Counted from the first letter of the stretch, positions 8,592 to 18,135 are shown. The stretch is DNA of 64,000 bases from Methylotenera sp. (GCF_029945705.1 NZ_JAQSDC010000054.1:1-64000), one strand, 5' to 3'. Numbers and translations are program-made. Notes: a model not told the origin generated them from the letters alone.

Positions 8592-9221
8592 TTATAAATA
8601 ATAACTTGATGATGTCATCAATTTTGAAACTTTTTGCATTAAAAACTTTACTGGAGCGGGAAGCTCTGCCGCGCCGAGCTGATTGGCTTCATTCGCATGT
8701 TTGGCTTCATCTTCTTGCATTTGTTCAATAATTTTACGCGTTTTCTGGTCTGCTTGTGGCAGTTTTTCAAGGTGGCTAGTTAAGTGTGCGCCTACTTGCT
8801 TTTCAGTTTCCTCCACAAAGCCTAAGCTCCATTTATCGCCTACTGCACCTGCAATCGCACCCAAACTAAACGAACCTAGATAAAACAAAGGATTGAGCAG
8901 ACTTGTACGACCACCTAGTTGAGTGATTCGTGATTCGCACCAAGCTAGATGTTCGGTTTCCTCCTGCGCAGCATGTTTTAAAGCAGCGGTAGTTTCTGCA
9001 CTTTTCGATGTTAATGATTGACCACTGTACAAGGCCTGCGCGCAGACTTCACCAGTATGGTTCACGCGCATTAGCGCACCAGCTTGTTTCTTTTCCGCCT
9101 CGGATAAATCCGCTTCGGCAATGTTTGCATCTGGGTGCGCACGAACGCTATGTGGCTTCGCAAGCAAGGTGCGTAGGCCAGTGTCGAGCTCAGTAATCAG
9201 TGTGTCAATTCTATTTATCAT
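8592..9221 (-). CDS. coq7: 2-polyprenyl-3-methyl-6-methoxy-1,4-benzoquinone hydroxylase
   Basis: A 209-residue di-iron carboxylate protein of the Coq7 family, which adds the C6 hydroxyl group in ubiquinone synthesis. The iron ligands are in two ExxH repeats: Glu in NHTGEVCAQALY, EETEH, Glu in FVEETEKQ, and EDEAKH. The C-terminus (KFLMQKVSKLMTSSSYYL) is the usual membrane-associating end. Coq7 takes the place of the flavin enzyme UbiF in many beta- and gammaproteobacteria. It is the middle gene of a tight minus-strand operon: Fe-S protein, coq7, DUF2322-like, with 15-bp gaps. Confidence 0.93.
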   Translation of the reverse strand: MINRIDTLITELDTGLRTLLAKPHSVRAHPDANIAEADLSEAEKKQAGALMRVNHTGEVCAQALYSGQSLTSKSAETTAALKHAAQEETEHLAWCESRITQLGGRTSLLNPLFYLGSFSLGAIAGAVGDKWSLGFVEETEKQVGAHLTSHLEKLPQADQKTRKIIEQMQEDEAKHANEANQLGAAELPAPVKFLMQKVSKLMTSSSYYL

Positions 9222-9236
9222 GATGATAGTTTACGC

Positions 9237-10418
9237 TCAAATTTCGTTAGAAGGCCTCATTTGTTTGGCAATTATCTGAATGGGGTGCATTACAGAAACG
9301 CTCAGATTTTTCTCACGCAAGCCATTTGCGATATGCAAGCTGCAACCGATGTTAGATGTAGCAAGTATCGCAACATTGCTTGCAGTAATCGCGTTTAGTT
9401 TGTCGTTCAGTAAGCTATTAGCCATTTCACTTTGAGTCAGCATGTAAGTACCTGCACCGCCACAGCATTGGCTATTACCTGCAAGTGCGGTGACTGTGGC
9501 ATTAGGTATTTTTTTTAGTAAGCTATATACCGCCTGATGGCTTTTTTGTACGTTTCTTAATGTGCATGGGTCTTGCACATAAATTTCCTTGTGGAGCGGT
9601 TTTATATCAACATTAGACCAATCACACGCCATTAAGAATGCGCTGATGTCTTGGATTTTATGCGTAGGTAAATAATCATTGAGCCCAGCACCGCAACCGC
9701 TTGCGGTGGTTAAGATAAGTAAGCTGGTATTGAAGCTGCTCTGATTTTGTGCGACCAGCTTACTAGACTCTTCCGCGTCGCCCATTTGTCTTGCTATGCC
9801 GCCGCAACAAGTTTGCTGCGCTGGAATATGCACGTCATAGCCAAGTTGGTTCAGTACTTGAATGCTAGCTTGTAATGTCTGTGTATCAAGCGCATTGCCT
9901 GCGCAGCCTAAAAATAAGCTGACCGCACCTTTCTTCTCACTACTTGCTGGATTAAGACTTTTCCATGAAACGGGTTTTTCAACCCTTGGTAGTATCTTTG
10001 CTGCAGGATTGATGTGTTTGAGTGTGCTGGAAAGCCTGCACTTTTGCATTAACCAAATAATCCAAATAAATGTGTTGGTAAAAAAACGGTTTCGTATGAA
10101 TAGCTTTGTAAGTGCTGTAAATGGACTATTTTTCGGAATGTAGAGTGCGCGGGTGGTGTCGACTAGCGCACCGTAATTGACGTTATTTGGGCAAGCAGAC
10201 TCACAGCTACGGCAACTTAAACATAAATCGATATGTTCATTAAAACGGGTATTGTTTGGCAAAATTTCTTGTGCTACTGCGCGCATCAACTGAATGCGTC
10301 CACGTGGGGAATCAGCCTCCGAGCCAGTTTTTCTGTAAGTTGGGCAATGCGGCAAACATAAGCCACACGCTACGCAACGGTCAGCTTCTACAATCAATTC
10401 TTTTATAAATAAAGTCAT
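9237..10418 (-). CDS. GlcF-like (Fe-S)-binding oxidoreductase subunit
   Basis: A 393-residue protein with two ferredoxin-type 4Fe-4S motifs near the N-terminus (CVACGLCLPHCP and CLSCRSCESACP). Two CCG domains follow, seen as TCCGG in PAQQTCCGGIAR and QCCGGAGTY in the C-terminal half. This is the architecture of the glycolate oxidase iron-sulfur subunit GlcF and the lactate-oxidation protein LutA. No flavin partner (GlcD or LutB/C) is adjacent, so its electron donor is unclear. It precedes coq7 by 15 bp, which hints at electron transfer to the quinone pool. The name GlcF is therefore not given as a firm symbol. Confidence 0.85.
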   Translation of the reverse strand: MTLFIKELIVEADRCVACGLCLPHCPTYRKTGSEADSPRGRIQLMRAVAQEILPNNTRFNEHIDLCLSCRSCESACPNNVNYGALVDTTRALYIPKNSPFTALTKLFIRNRFFTNTFIWIIWLMQKCRLSSTLKHINPAAKILPRVEKPVSWKSLNPASSEKKGAVSLFLGCAGNALDTQTLQASIQVLNQLGYDVHIPAQQTCCGGIARQMGDAEESSKLVAQNQSSFNTSLLILTTASGCGAGLNDYLPTHKIQDISAFLMACDWSNVDIKPLHKEIYVQDPCTLRNVQKSHQAVYSLLKKIPNATVTALAGNSQCCGGAGTYMLTQSEMANSLLNDKLNAITASNVAILATSNIGCSLHIANGLREKNLSVSVMHPIQIIAKQMRPSNEI

Positions 10419-10504
10419 ACAGTTATTATAAGCCTTGCAATGAACGCTTGGGGCTAGCTAGCCTTAGAAAATATTTTAGAAAGCCTATTAAATAGCTATC
10501 GGGC

Positions 10505-10537
10505 ATAAAAAATCCGCCTTCATCACAAAGGCGGATT
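10505..10537 (-). terminator. Rho-independent terminator after ctpA
   Basis: Reading the minus strand, a perfect 10-bp GC-rich stem (AATCCGCCTT/AAGGCGGATT) with a 7-nt loop is followed by six Ts. It lies 20 bp after the ctpA stop codon. Confidence 0.9.
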
Positions 10538-10556
10538 GATTAAGTGTTAAAAACTA

Positions 10557-12089
10557 TTATTTATCAGCAGGTGCATCCACTTTAGCTGCTTCGACTTTAG
10601 CAGGCGGAGCCACTACCACTGGTTTGCCTTTAAGGAAATTCATGGCCTGAGCAAACTGTAAATCTTCTTTACTTGTCGGCTCAATCGGACCAGCAGGTTC
10701 CGCATATTTTTTCTCATTTAATTTATCTTTAGCAGCCTCTTTTGCAGGAGTAGTTGCATCAGATTTTTTTGCTACGCCAGCTTGCGGATCTTTAGGGTTA
10801 GATAAGTGACCCGTTAGATCAGCTTCATGAATGTTATATGATTGGTCTGTACCATCATCAACAATGTAGTCAGGGTCGATACCTTTAGCCTGTATCGAAC
10901 GACCTTTTGGTGTGAAGTAGCGTGCAGTCGTTAGTTTGATAGCTGCGCCGTTGTTCATTGGCATGATAGTTTGCACAGAACCTTTACCAAAACTTCTAAT
11001 GCCAATGAGCGTTGCACGTTTATGATCTTGCAAGGCGCCCGCTACAATTTCGGAGGCTGAAGCAGAACCCGCGTTAATCAGCACTACCATAGGTACGGTT
11101 TTAAGGTCATCTGGTAAATCATTAATATAGTCGTTATCGGCGATTGCACGAGAGTAGCTTAATGGGTTGTTTGGATTTAGATTGTTTTTCTTCATGTAAG
11201 CACTAGTCGTGCTGCTACTTACGTAATTTTCAGCATTCACGGTTAACTTCATTTTAGAATCTGCCGCACGACCTTCCGTGTATACCACTAACGTATCTTT
11301 TGGTAAAAATGCTGCAGATACACCAACCGCGCCATTCAATAAACCGCCTGGATCGTTACGCAAATCTAAGACAAATCCTTTAAATGGGCCTTTGTTTTCA
11401 TCGTGCATGGTTTTAATGGCTTTTGCTAAATCTTCGCCAGTATGCTCTTGGAACTGTGTTACGCGAGCGTAAGCATAACCAGGCTCAGTCATTTTGTATT
11501 TAACGCTTTTATTTTTGATAATGGCACGAACTAGCGTAAATGTAAGCGGTTTAGGCTCGTTTTTACGTAGAACAGTTAACACAATTGACGTATCTGGTTT
11601 GCCGCGCATGCGTTTTACCGCATCATTTAAGCTCAAACCTTTGACTGGCGTGTCATCTAACTTCATGATTAAGTCACCACTTTTGATGCCAGCAGCAAAA
11701 GCAGGTGAATCTTCGATAGGTGAAACCACTTTAACCAAGCCGTCTTCCATACCGACTTCAATACCCAGTCCGCCAAATTCACCTTGCGTTGCCGCTTGCA
11801 TATCTTTAAATGCGTCAGGATCCATATAAGTAGAATGCGGATCTAAGCCTGTCAACATACCGCTGATGGCTTCTGAAATTAGTTTTTTATCTTCAACAGG
11901 TTCTACATAATCACTTTTGATTTTGCCAAATACTTCTGCAAACGCACGTAAGTCATCGATTGGAAATTGTTGTTTAGTCATTTTTTCAGCTACGGCTGAA
12001 TATGTTAGACTAAGCATTAGGCCAAGGATTAAGCCTGAGCCTACTAAAGCAACTTTAGTAAAACCCTTATGTTTATTTTTAGCTTGCAT
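10557..12089 (-). CDS. ctpA: Carboxyl-terminal processing protease (peptidase S41)
   Basis: A 510-residue periplasmic serine protease. An N-terminal hydrophobic anchor (about residues 13-34) is followed by a PDZ domain (about 95-170, starting GEFGGLGIEVG) and the S41 core. The catalytic serine sits in NAGSASASEIVAGAL and the lysine partner in SFGKGSVQT. CtpA-type proteases clip the C-termini of envelope proteins and peptidoglycan hydrolases. The last 70 residues are a low-complexity Lys/Ala/Pro-rich tail outside the catalytic fold. The gene is transcribed alone, diverges from the SelW-like gene across 147 bp and ends at a clear terminator. Confidence 0.93.
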   Translation of the reverse strand: MQAKNKHKGFTKVALVGSGLILGLMLSLTYSAVAEKMTKQQFPIDDLRAFAEVFGKIKSDYVEPVEDKKLISEAISGMLTGLDPHSTYMDPDAFKDMQAATQGEFGGLGIEVGMEDGLVKVVSPIEDSPAFAAGIKSGDLIMKLDDTPVKGLSLNDAVKRMRGKPDTSIVLTVLRKNEPKPLTFTLVRAIIKNKSVKYKMTEPGYAYARVTQFQEHTGEDLAKAIKTMHDENKGPFKGFVLDLRNDPGGLLNGAVGVSAAFLPKDTLVVYTEGRAADSKMKLTVNAENYVSSSTTSAYMKKNNLNPNNPLSYSRAIADNDYINDLPDDLKTVPMVVLINAGSASASEIVAGALQDHKRATLIGIRSFGKGSVQTIMPMNNGAAIKLTTARYFTPKGRSIQAKGIDPDYIVDDGTDQSYNIHEADLTGHLSNPKDPQAGVAKKSDATTPAKEAAKDKLNEKKYAEPAGPIEPTSKEDLQFAQAMNFLKGKPVVVAPPAKVEAAKVDAPADK

Positions 12090-12236
12090 TTAAGATTCCC
12101 ACAAATTAATGACACAACGAGTTGTATGACAAACTGAGCTTTAATAGTTCCAAGTTTATCTAGCAACCACAACAATAATTAAACTTAACTTCAAAAACCA
12201 AACCCAAATTAAAGTATAACAGTAAGGACAGCTAAA

Positions 12237-12530
12237 TTGGCTACGTACAACATTGAAATTACTTATTGCACACAATGCCGTTGGCTTTTACGTGCTGCTT
12301 GGTTGGCGCAAGAGTTATTGACAACATTTGAGCAGGATTTGACAGGGGTGACTTTAAAGCCAGGCACTAATGGTATTTTTGAAATTAGCTTAAATCAACA
12401 GCTGCTTTTTTCTCGCAAAGAGGCGGGTCGCTTTCCTGAGGCTAAAGAAGTTAAACAGTTGGTGCGAGATTGCATAGACCCAGAGCGGGATTTGGGCCAC
12501 AGCGATAGACCAAAGCACATGGATACCTAG
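12237..12530 (+). CDS. SelT/SelW/SelH (Rdx) family selenoprotein-like redox protein, Cys form
   Basis: A 97-residue thioredoxin-like protein of the Rdx family. The redox motif is CTQC in ITYCTQCRWLLRAAWLAQ near the N-terminus; eukaryotic relatives carry Sec at the second position. The conserved C-terminal part contains the LFSRKEAGRFPEAKEVKQLVRD block. The function in bacteria is unsettled but is probably a thiol-redox one. The start is TTG with AAGGA 7 nt upstream; no ATG fits. No in-frame UGA is needed, so this is an ordinary cysteine protein. It is convergent with the NlpC/P60 gene. Confidence 0.87.
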   Translation: MATYNIEITYCTQCRWLLRAAWLAQELLTTFEQDLTGVTLKPGTNGIFEISLNQQLLFSRKEAGRFPEAKEVKQLVRDCIDPERDLGHSDRPKHMDT

Positions 12531-12557
12531 TTAAATGGATACTTAATTAAATTAGTC

Positions 12558-13130
12558 TTAATCAGCGGTTTTGATGTTTGCGGCGTCTTTGTCTGCATCA
12601 ATACGTTGAGCGCCATTGTAGCGTTTGGCCCAGTAGTCTGCTTCTAAGTTCTCAACTCGCACTACACCACCACTGCGAGGTGAGTGAATAAAGCGATTAT
12701 TGCCAACATAAATGCCTACGTGAGAAAAAGCAGATTTTAATGTATTAAAGAACACTAAGTCGCCTGGTTGCAAATCATTTTTGCGTACGGACTTACCTAA
12801 TTGGCTCATTGCCAACGCTGAGCGTGGAAGACTTAAACTGGTGGCTTGCTTAAATACGTAACGCACAAAGCCGCTGCAATCAAAACCCGTATCTGGTGAA
12901 TTGCCGCCATATTGATAACGGATGCCGCTTAGGCTGAGCGCGTTCATCAGCACTTCACTTGCGCGAGTAGACCATTTTTCCGGAACTTCACCTTCTGAAC
13001 GTGCTGACAATGCGGCTTGTTCGTCAGTCGGCATTGGTTCATTGCCTGCAATAGTGTCAGCTGTCGCACACGAAGACGTGGCCAAAACCAACATTAGGCA
13101 CAACATAAAATGACTGATAAATTTTTGCAT
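12558..13130 (-). CDS. NlpC/P60 family (C40) peptidoglycan endopeptidase, lipoprotein
   Basis: A 190-residue protein with a lipoprotein-like signal (VLATSSC, Cys about residue 22) and a C-terminal NlpC/P60 domain from about residue 60. The catalytic cysteine is in GFDCSGFVRYVF and the histidine in FSHVGIYVGNNRFIHSP. Enzymes of this class, such as Spr/MepS and NlpC, cut peptidoglycan cross-link peptides and help sacculus growth. The short linker and single domain match MepS-like proteins. It is transcribed alone and diverges from the helicase gene across about 150 bp. Confidence 0.92.
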   Translation of the reverse strand: MQKFISHFMLCLMLVLATSSCATADTIAGNEPMPTDEQAALSARSEGEVPEKWSTRASEVLMNALSLSGIRYQYGGNSPDTGFDCSGFVRYVFKQATSLSLPRSALAMSQLGKSVRKNDLQPGDLVFFNTLKSAFSHVGIYVGNNRFIHSPRSGGVVRVENLEADYWAKRYNGAQRIDADKDAANIKTAD

Positions 13131-13279
13131 GTGCGTTAATTATAAGAATTTAAACAAAAAAAGCAAATTAGCGCTGAATTAAAAACATTTTCCTTAAAAT
13201 AAAACGCATCGTTAAGTGATGAGTTTAAGCATAAAACATCCCATCAAACTTTCTAAGTCGTGGGATAATCACAGCCCTT

Positions 13280-15217
13280 ATGAGTGAACAATCCATACGC
13301 CAAGTTTTTGAAAAAGACGGTACTTTAGCTAAGCATATTGACGGCTATAGCGAACGGTCGCAGCAATTAGAAATGGCATTGGCGATTGGTGATGCGATTG
13401 AAAACAATACGCAACTAGTGGCTGAGGCTGGCACAGGTACAGGTAAAACTTTTGCTTATTTAGTGCCTGCTCTGCTCACAGGCGGAAAAGTCATTATTTC
13501 TACGGGTACTAAAAATCTACAAGATCAACTGTATAGCCGTGATTTGCCCAATGTGCGTGATGCACTCAAAGTGCCTGTCACTGTGGCGATGCTCAAAGGG
13601 CGCGCAAATTATGTGTGCCACTATCATCTTGAGCGCGCAGAGCAAGAAGGGCGCTTTGCCTCGCGTGAAGATGCCAAATATGTGCATGTGATTAAAACTT
13701 TTGCTGAAAATAGCAAAACTGGGGATAAGAGTGAGCTTAATTCGGTGCCAGAAAATGCCATGATCTGGGCGAGTGTGACCTCTACACGCGATAATTGTCT
13801 GGGCGGCGACTGCGCTTACTACAAAGAATGCTTTGTGATGGAGGCGCGTAAGAAAGCGCTAGAGGCTGATGTGGTGGTGGTTAATCATCACCTGTTTTTT
13901 GCGGATGTGATGTTGCGTGATGAAGGCGTTGCGGAGTTATTACCAAGTGCAAATACTGTGATTTTTGATGAGGCACATCAACTACCAGAGGTTGCAGGGC
14001 TATTTTTTGGTGAAGATGTTTCTACCAGTCAGTTGCTTGAACTGGCTCGGGATTGCACTACTGCATATTTGACGCTAGCTAAAGATTGTGCTGCGCTAGG
14101 CGATGCGATTCCTGTGCTGGAGAAGGCGGCTAAAGACTTTAGGTTAGTTTTCGCTTATGAAGGCTCGCGCTTACCAGTGCAAAAGGCTTTGGCGCTAAAA
14201 GGTTTCGAAGAGGCTTTTGACCATATGCAAAATCAATTGCGGATATTGGCGATGGTGCTTGAAACCCAAGCCGCACGAGACCCATTGCTAGAGAAATGTT
14301 GGCAACGAAGCGAGGCTTTGTGCGATTTATTTCGGCGTTGGAAGGCTGCGGAAAATAATAATTTGGTACGCTGGGTTGAGGTGTTTACTCACTCAGTGCA
14401 GCTACATGCCACGCCCTTGAGTGTGGCAGAAGGCTTTGGTAAACAGCTGAATGCTCAACCCCGCGCTTGGATTTTCACATCGGCGACATTGGCTGTCAAA
14501 AGCGACTTCAGTCACTATTTAGAGCGTATGGGTTTGCAGGATGCCAAAACGGGCTACTGGGAAAGCCCATTCAATTATCAAGAACAAGCTTTGTTTTATG
14601 TGCCTGCGGAGATGCCTGACCCCAATAGCCCGTCTTACACCGCCAGCGTAGTTGCCGCAGCACTACCTGTATTGCAAGCCAGTGGCGGCCGCGCTTTTGT
14701 GCTCTCGACTAGCTTACGTGCTATGCGAGAAATTCATGCTTTATTAAAAGAAGAGTTCGTAGAAAATGGCATAGAAAGCCCGTTACTGCTGCAAGGTGAA
14801 AGCTCACGTACCGAGTTATTGGACCGTTTTCGTAAGCTGGGTAACGCCGTGCTGGTTGGCTCGCAAAGCTTTTGGGAAGGTGTCGATGTACGCGGCGAAG
14901 CATTGAGTGTCGTGATTATTGATAAATTGCCGTTTGCTCCACCAGATGACCCCGTTTTATCTGCACGCGTGGATAAATTGAACGCGGAAGGTAAAAATGC
15001 TTTTATGGAATATCAATTGCCTTATTCTGTGATTACCTTAAAACAGGGCGCAGGTCGTTTGATCCGCGATGAAAATGACCGTGGTGTATTGATGATTTGC
15101 GATCCGCGATTAATTACTAAATCTTACGGAAAGCGTATTTGGCAAAGCTTGCCGCCATTCAAGCGCACTCGAGTGTTGGCCGATGTTCAGGCTTTTTTTG
15201 CCGATGCTGAGAATTAA
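13280..15217 (+). CDS. DinG/YoaA-family ATP-dependent DNA helicase (XPD-like)
   Basis: A 645-residue superfamily 2 helicase with Walker A (AEAGTGTGKTFAYL), DEAH (IFDEAHQLPE) and motif VI (KQGAGRLIRDENDRG). Four cysteines between motifs I and II (YVCHY, DNCLGGDC, YKECF) match the Fe-S cluster domain of the XPD/DinG group. The length is that of the YoaA type, without the exonuclease domain seen in Gram-positive DinG. These helicases unwind 5'-3' and deal with R-loops, forked DNA or damage. It precedes the ccm operon by 130 bp and is unlikely to be part of it. Confidence 0.92.
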   Translation: MSEQSIRQVFEKDGTLAKHIDGYSERSQQLEMALAIGDAIENNTQLVAEAGTGTGKTFAYLVPALLTGGKVIISTGTKNLQDQLYSRDLPNVRDALKVPVTVAMLKGRANYVCHYHLERAEQEGRFASREDAKYVHVIKTFAENSKTGDKSELNSVPENAMIWASVTSTRDNCLGGDCAYYKECFVMEARKKALEADVVVVNHHLFFADVMLRDEGVAELLPSANTVIFDEAHQLPEVAGLFFGEDVSTSQLLELARDCTTAYLTLAKDCAALGDAIPVLEKAAKDFRLVFAYEGSRLPVQKALALKGFEEAFDHMQNQLRILAMVLETQAARDPLLEKCWQRSEALCDLFRRWKAAENNNLVRWVEVFTHSVQLHATPLSVAEGFGKQLNAQPRAWIFTSATLAVKSDFSHYLERMGLQDAKTGYWESPFNYQEQALFYVPAEMPDPNSPSYTASVVAAALPVLQASGGRAFVLSTSLRAMREIHALLKEEFVENGIESPLLLQGESSRTELLDRFRKLGNAVLVGSQSFWEGVDVRGEALSVVIIDKLPFAPPDDPVLSARVDKLNAEGKNAFMEYQLPYSVITLKQGAGRLIRDENDRGVLMICDPRLITKSYGKRIWQSLPPFKRTRVLADVQAFFADAEN

Positions 15218-15347
15218 ATCCAGAGTTTGAGAGTCGAAACGCTGCTGCTGAGTTTTGGATGGCTAACTCATTGAGTGTTAGAATGGTGGCGAATACTTTA
15301 TTTACGAAATTGGCGATACTTTTTAATATGTTAATGGCACAAGACTT

Positions 15348-15965
15348 ATGTTAACTGTAGATGGTTTGGCCTGCTTACGCGGCGATCGCCTGCTGTTTAA
15401 AAATGTAGGGTTTGAGCTTAAAGCAGGCGGCTTGCTCTATGTGCTGGGTGAGAACGGTAGCGGCAAAAGTAGTTTACTGCGCATGCTATGCGGCTTATTG
15501 ATGCCAGAGAAAGGAACAGTTTTCTGGAATAAACAAACAATCAAAAAAGAGTCTGAAAGTTTTTTGTCCAATTTGACTTACATCGGACATTTAAATGGCC
15601 TTAAAGATGACCTTACCGCACTAGAGAATTTAACGATGGGTGCACGTGCCGCAGGTAATGACGTATCAGAAGATAAAGCGTTGGCGGCATTAGCGGCCAT
15701 TGGAATTGAGCGTTGTGCAAATTTGCCAGCACGCGTGCTATCGCAGGGACAGAAAAGACGAGTAACGCTTGCTAAGCTTTGGTTGGCAGAAGGTAAATTA
15801 TGGATATTGGATGAACCCTTTGCTGCGTTAGATATTGCGTCAGTAAGTAAGCTTGCTGCAAAGTTAGCTGAGCATCTATCTAGTGGAGGAATGGCAATTC
15901 TCACCACTCATCAGGATGTCACAATTCATGCTCAGTCGGTACAAACGTTGAGGTTAAGTGAATGA
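15348..15965 (+). CDS. ccmA: Haem exporter ABC ATPase CcmA
   Basis: The 205-residue ATPase of the CcmABCD complex, which frees holo-CcmE from CcmC during cytochrome c maturation. Walker A is LGENGSGKSSLL, the signature motif is LSQGQKRRV and Walker B is LWILDEPFAALD. It is the first gene of the complete ccmA-I cluster. Its end overlaps ccmB by 4 bp. The 130-bp upstream gap should hold the operon promoter, but I do not see a clear -35/-10 pair. Confidence 0.95.
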   Translation: MLTVDGLACLRGDRLLFKNVGFELKAGGLLYVLGENGSGKSSLLRMLCGLLMPEKGTVFWNKQTIKKESESFLSNLTYIGHLNGLKDDLTALENLTMGARAAGNDVSEDKALAALAAIGIERCANLPARVLSQGQKRRVTLAKLWLAEGKLWILDEPFAALDIASVSKLAAKLAEHLSSGGMAILTTHQDVTIHAQSVQTLRLSE

Positions 15966-16630
15966 ACGGTGCATGGATGACCGTGCTGAGGCGCGATCTG
16001 TTACTGGCTTTCCGTAGACGTTCAGATGTTGCGACAACGCTTTTTTTCTTCTTGATTGTATCTAGCTTATTTCCGCTTGGTATTGGCCCCGAGCCTGCCG
16101 TGCTAAGCAGCATCGCACCAGGTGTTTTATGGGTGGCGGCATTATTGGCTGGCATGCTTTCGCTTACACGTTTATTTGCAGCCGATTTTGCAGATGGCAG
16201 TTTAGAGCAAATGTTACTCGCACCTCAGCCTCTAACCTTATTAGTGACGGCAAAGGTGCTAGCGCACTGGCTGGTTTGCGGCTTGCCAGTCGTCTTACTA
16301 GCGCCATTAATTGGCTTGCAGTATGCCCTGCCAAATGATGCATTATTCGTGCTCATTATTTCTTTATTATTAGGTACGCCGGCATTGAGTTTAATTGGCG
16401 CAATTGGCGCCGCGCTTACACTAGGCGTTCGGGGTAGTGGGTTGTTGGTGGCATTATTAGTGTTACCTTTATACATTCCAGTGTTGATTTTTGGTGCTGG
16501 CGCAGTTGCGGCAAGTCAGCATGGTATGAGCGCACAGGCGCATTTGTCATTATTAGCAGCCTGCTCTCTACTCTCGCTGGTGTTGGCGCCACTAGCTACA
16601 GCGGCTGCATTACGTATCTCTGTAGAATAA
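15962..16630 (+). CDS. ccmB: Haem exporter permease CcmB
   Basis: A 222-residue inner-membrane protein with about six hydrophobic segments. The CcmB-type N-terminus RRDLLLAFRRRSDVATTLFFF and the PLGIGPEP loop are diagnostic. CcmB is the membrane partner of the CcmA ATPase. The ATG overlaps the end of ccmA by 4 bp (ATGA), so the two are translated together. A gap of 101 bp separates it from ccmC, the only sizeable gap in the first half of the operon. Confidence 0.95.
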   Translation: MNGAWMTVLRRDLLLAFRRRSDVATTLFFFLIVSSLFPLGIGPEPAVLSSIAPGVLWVAALLAGMLSLTRLFAADFADGSLEQMLLAPQPLTLLVTAKVLAHWLVCGLPVVLLAPLIGLQYALPNDALFVLIISLLLGTPALSLIGAIGAALTLGVRGSGLLVALLVLPLYIPVLIFGAGAVAASQHGMSAQAHLSLLAACSLLSLVLAPLATAAALRISVE

Positions 16631-16731
16631 TCCTTAGGTAGAATAAAGCTTAGAGTAGAGTAAAATATGTGCGACTTTAAAATACGGCAAGCCAAACAGC
16701 CACATTACAGAGCAATTTGAGCAAATAAATT

Positions 16732-17481
16732 ATGAGCATTAATTGGTTTAAATATTCATCACCACAAGCTTTTTACCCGCTAGCAGGAAAAATGATTCCA
16801 TGGTTTGCTTTGCTAGCCACAATTTTCGCTATCGCTGGTTTATATATTAGCTTTGCCGTTGCTCCTACTGATTTTCAGCAAGGTGAAGCCTACCGCATCA
16901 TCTTTGTTCATGTGCCTGCAGCTTGGATGTCTATGGTGATTTATATTGTCATGGCAGGTTGGGCTGCGCTGGGGCTGGCGCTCAATGCGCGACTATCCGC
17001 CATGATGGCGCAGGCTTTAGCACCAACAGGCGCAATATTTACCTTACTGGCTTTGGTCACGGGTTCGCTTTGGGGCAAGCCTATGTGGGGTGCATGGTGG
17101 GTGTGGGATGCACGATTAACCTCTGAACTGATTTTACTGTTTTTGTATTTAGGCTTCATTGCTTTGCAGGCTTCGATTGATGATCCGCGTCGTGCTGATA
17201 GAGCGGGGGCTTTATTAGCGCTGGTTGGTGTGGTGAACGTGCCGATTATTTATTTTTCAGTGAAATGGTGGAATACCTTACATCAAGGCTCTAGCATCAA
17301 TATGGGAGCGGCGCCAAAAATGGCAGCGACTATGTTGATGGGGATGCTACTCATGGCTTTAGCATTTTGGATGTATACCGTGGTCGTTGCTTTGATGCGC
17401 GTGCGCTGCATCATGCTAGAACGTGAGCGCGCATCCGATTGGGTTAAAGCGCTGTCAGTATCAGCAGGAGAAAAATCATAA
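16732..17481 (+). CDS. ccmC: Haem lyase/handling protein CcmC
   Basis: A 249-residue six-TM protein that loads haem onto CcmE. The tryptophan-rich WWD haem-handling motif is intact (WGAWWVWDARLTSE), as are conserved histidines flanking it, one in IIFVHVPAAWMSM and one in WWNTLHQGSSI. The stop codon shares one base with the ccmD start, which indicates coupled translation. Confidence 0.96.
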   Translation: MSINWFKYSSPQAFYPLAGKMIPWFALLATIFAIAGLYISFAVAPTDFQQGEAYRIIFVHVPAAWMSMVIYIVMAGWAALGLALNARLSAMMAQALAPTGAIFTLLALVTGSLWGKPMWGAWWVWDARLTSELILLFLYLGFIALQASIDDPRRADRAGALLALVGVVNVPIIYFSVKWWNTLHQGSSINMGAAPKMAATMLMGMLLMALAFWMYTVVVALMRVRCIMLERERASDWVKALSVSAGEKS

Positions 17482-17645
17482 TGCAATGGGCAAGTTGGTC
17501 AGCGTTTTTTAATATGGGCGGCTACGCATTTTATGTGTGGTTTTCTTTTGGTTTAACGGCACTTTGTGTCGTTTGGGAAGTCATATCCCTGCGCAAACGA
17601 AGTAAAGCTGCATTACGGTTATCTAAAATTTTGGCACAAGGTTAA
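17481..17645 (+). CDS. ccmD: CcmD, small haem exporter subunit
   Basis: A 54-codon gene between ccmC and ccmE. It starts ATG at 17481, overlapping the ccmC stop by one base, and ends TAA at 17643-17645. The product begins [20 protein letters not shown] and has one transmembrane segment followed by a basic tail ([11 protein letters not shown]), exactly the CcmD layout. CcmD is needed to release holo-CcmE from the CcmABC complex. Only one base separates it from the ccmE ATG. Confidence 0.93.
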   Translation: MQWASWSAFFNMGGYAFYVWFSFGLTALCVVWEVISLRKRSKAALRLSKILAQG

Positions 17646-17646
17646 T

Positions 17647-18105
17647 ATGGCTATAAAAGCACGACATAAACGATTTATTTTGATAGCTATTGGTTTGGCC
17701 TTGTTAGGTTTAGCGGCAATGCTGATATTGAATGCTTTCCAAAGCAATATGGTATTTTTCTACACACCAACTCAGGTAGATAAGGGCGAAGTGCCACATG
17801 GTACAGGCTTTCGTATCGGTGGCTTAGTAGTAAAAGACAGTTTAAAGCGCCAAGATGATGGTTTAACCGTGCATTTTGCTATTACAGATACCGCCAAAAC
17901 GGTGCCAGTCGTTTACAAAGGTGTTTTGCCAGATTTGTTTAAAGAAGGTAAAGGCGTGGTAGCACAAGGTAAAGTAGGCGCAGATGGTATATTTGTCGCC
18001 AGTGAGGTACTTGCAAAGCATGATGAAAACTACATGCCGCCAGAAGCTGCAGAAGCGCTAAAACGCGCTCAAGAACAAGGTAAAACGGTCGTGATGCCTA
18101 AGTAA
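17647..18105 (+). CDS. ccmE: Periplasmic haem chaperone CcmE
   Basis: A 152-residue haem chaperone. It has an N-terminal signal anchor (residues 9-29), an OB-fold beta barrel, and the covalent haem-binding histidine with its tyrosine in [13 protein letters not shown]. The C-terminal tail is flexible. The start is the ATG at 17647, just after the ccmD stop; the frame is open further upstream, but that part is read as ccmD in another frame. An inverted repeat follows in the gap before ccmF. Confidence 0.95.
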   Translation: MAIKARHKRFILIAIGLALLGLAAMLILNAFQSNMVFFYTPTQVDKGEVPHGTGFRIGGLVVKDSLKRQDDGLTVHFAITDTAKTVPVVYKGVLPDLFKEGKGVVAQGKVGADGIFVASEVLAKHDENYMPPEAAEALKRAQEQGKTVVMPK

Positions 18106-18135
18106 TATCACTGACAAAATATTCTCTAGCGGTAT

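Noticed and set aside
12237-12530. A selenoprotein
   Set aside because: The redox motif is CTQC with ordinary Cys codons and there is no in-frame UGA.
17566-17646. A longer N-terminus for CcmE
   Set aside because: This stretch is read as ccmD in another frame; CcmE proteins begin close to the signal anchor, as with the ATG at 17647.
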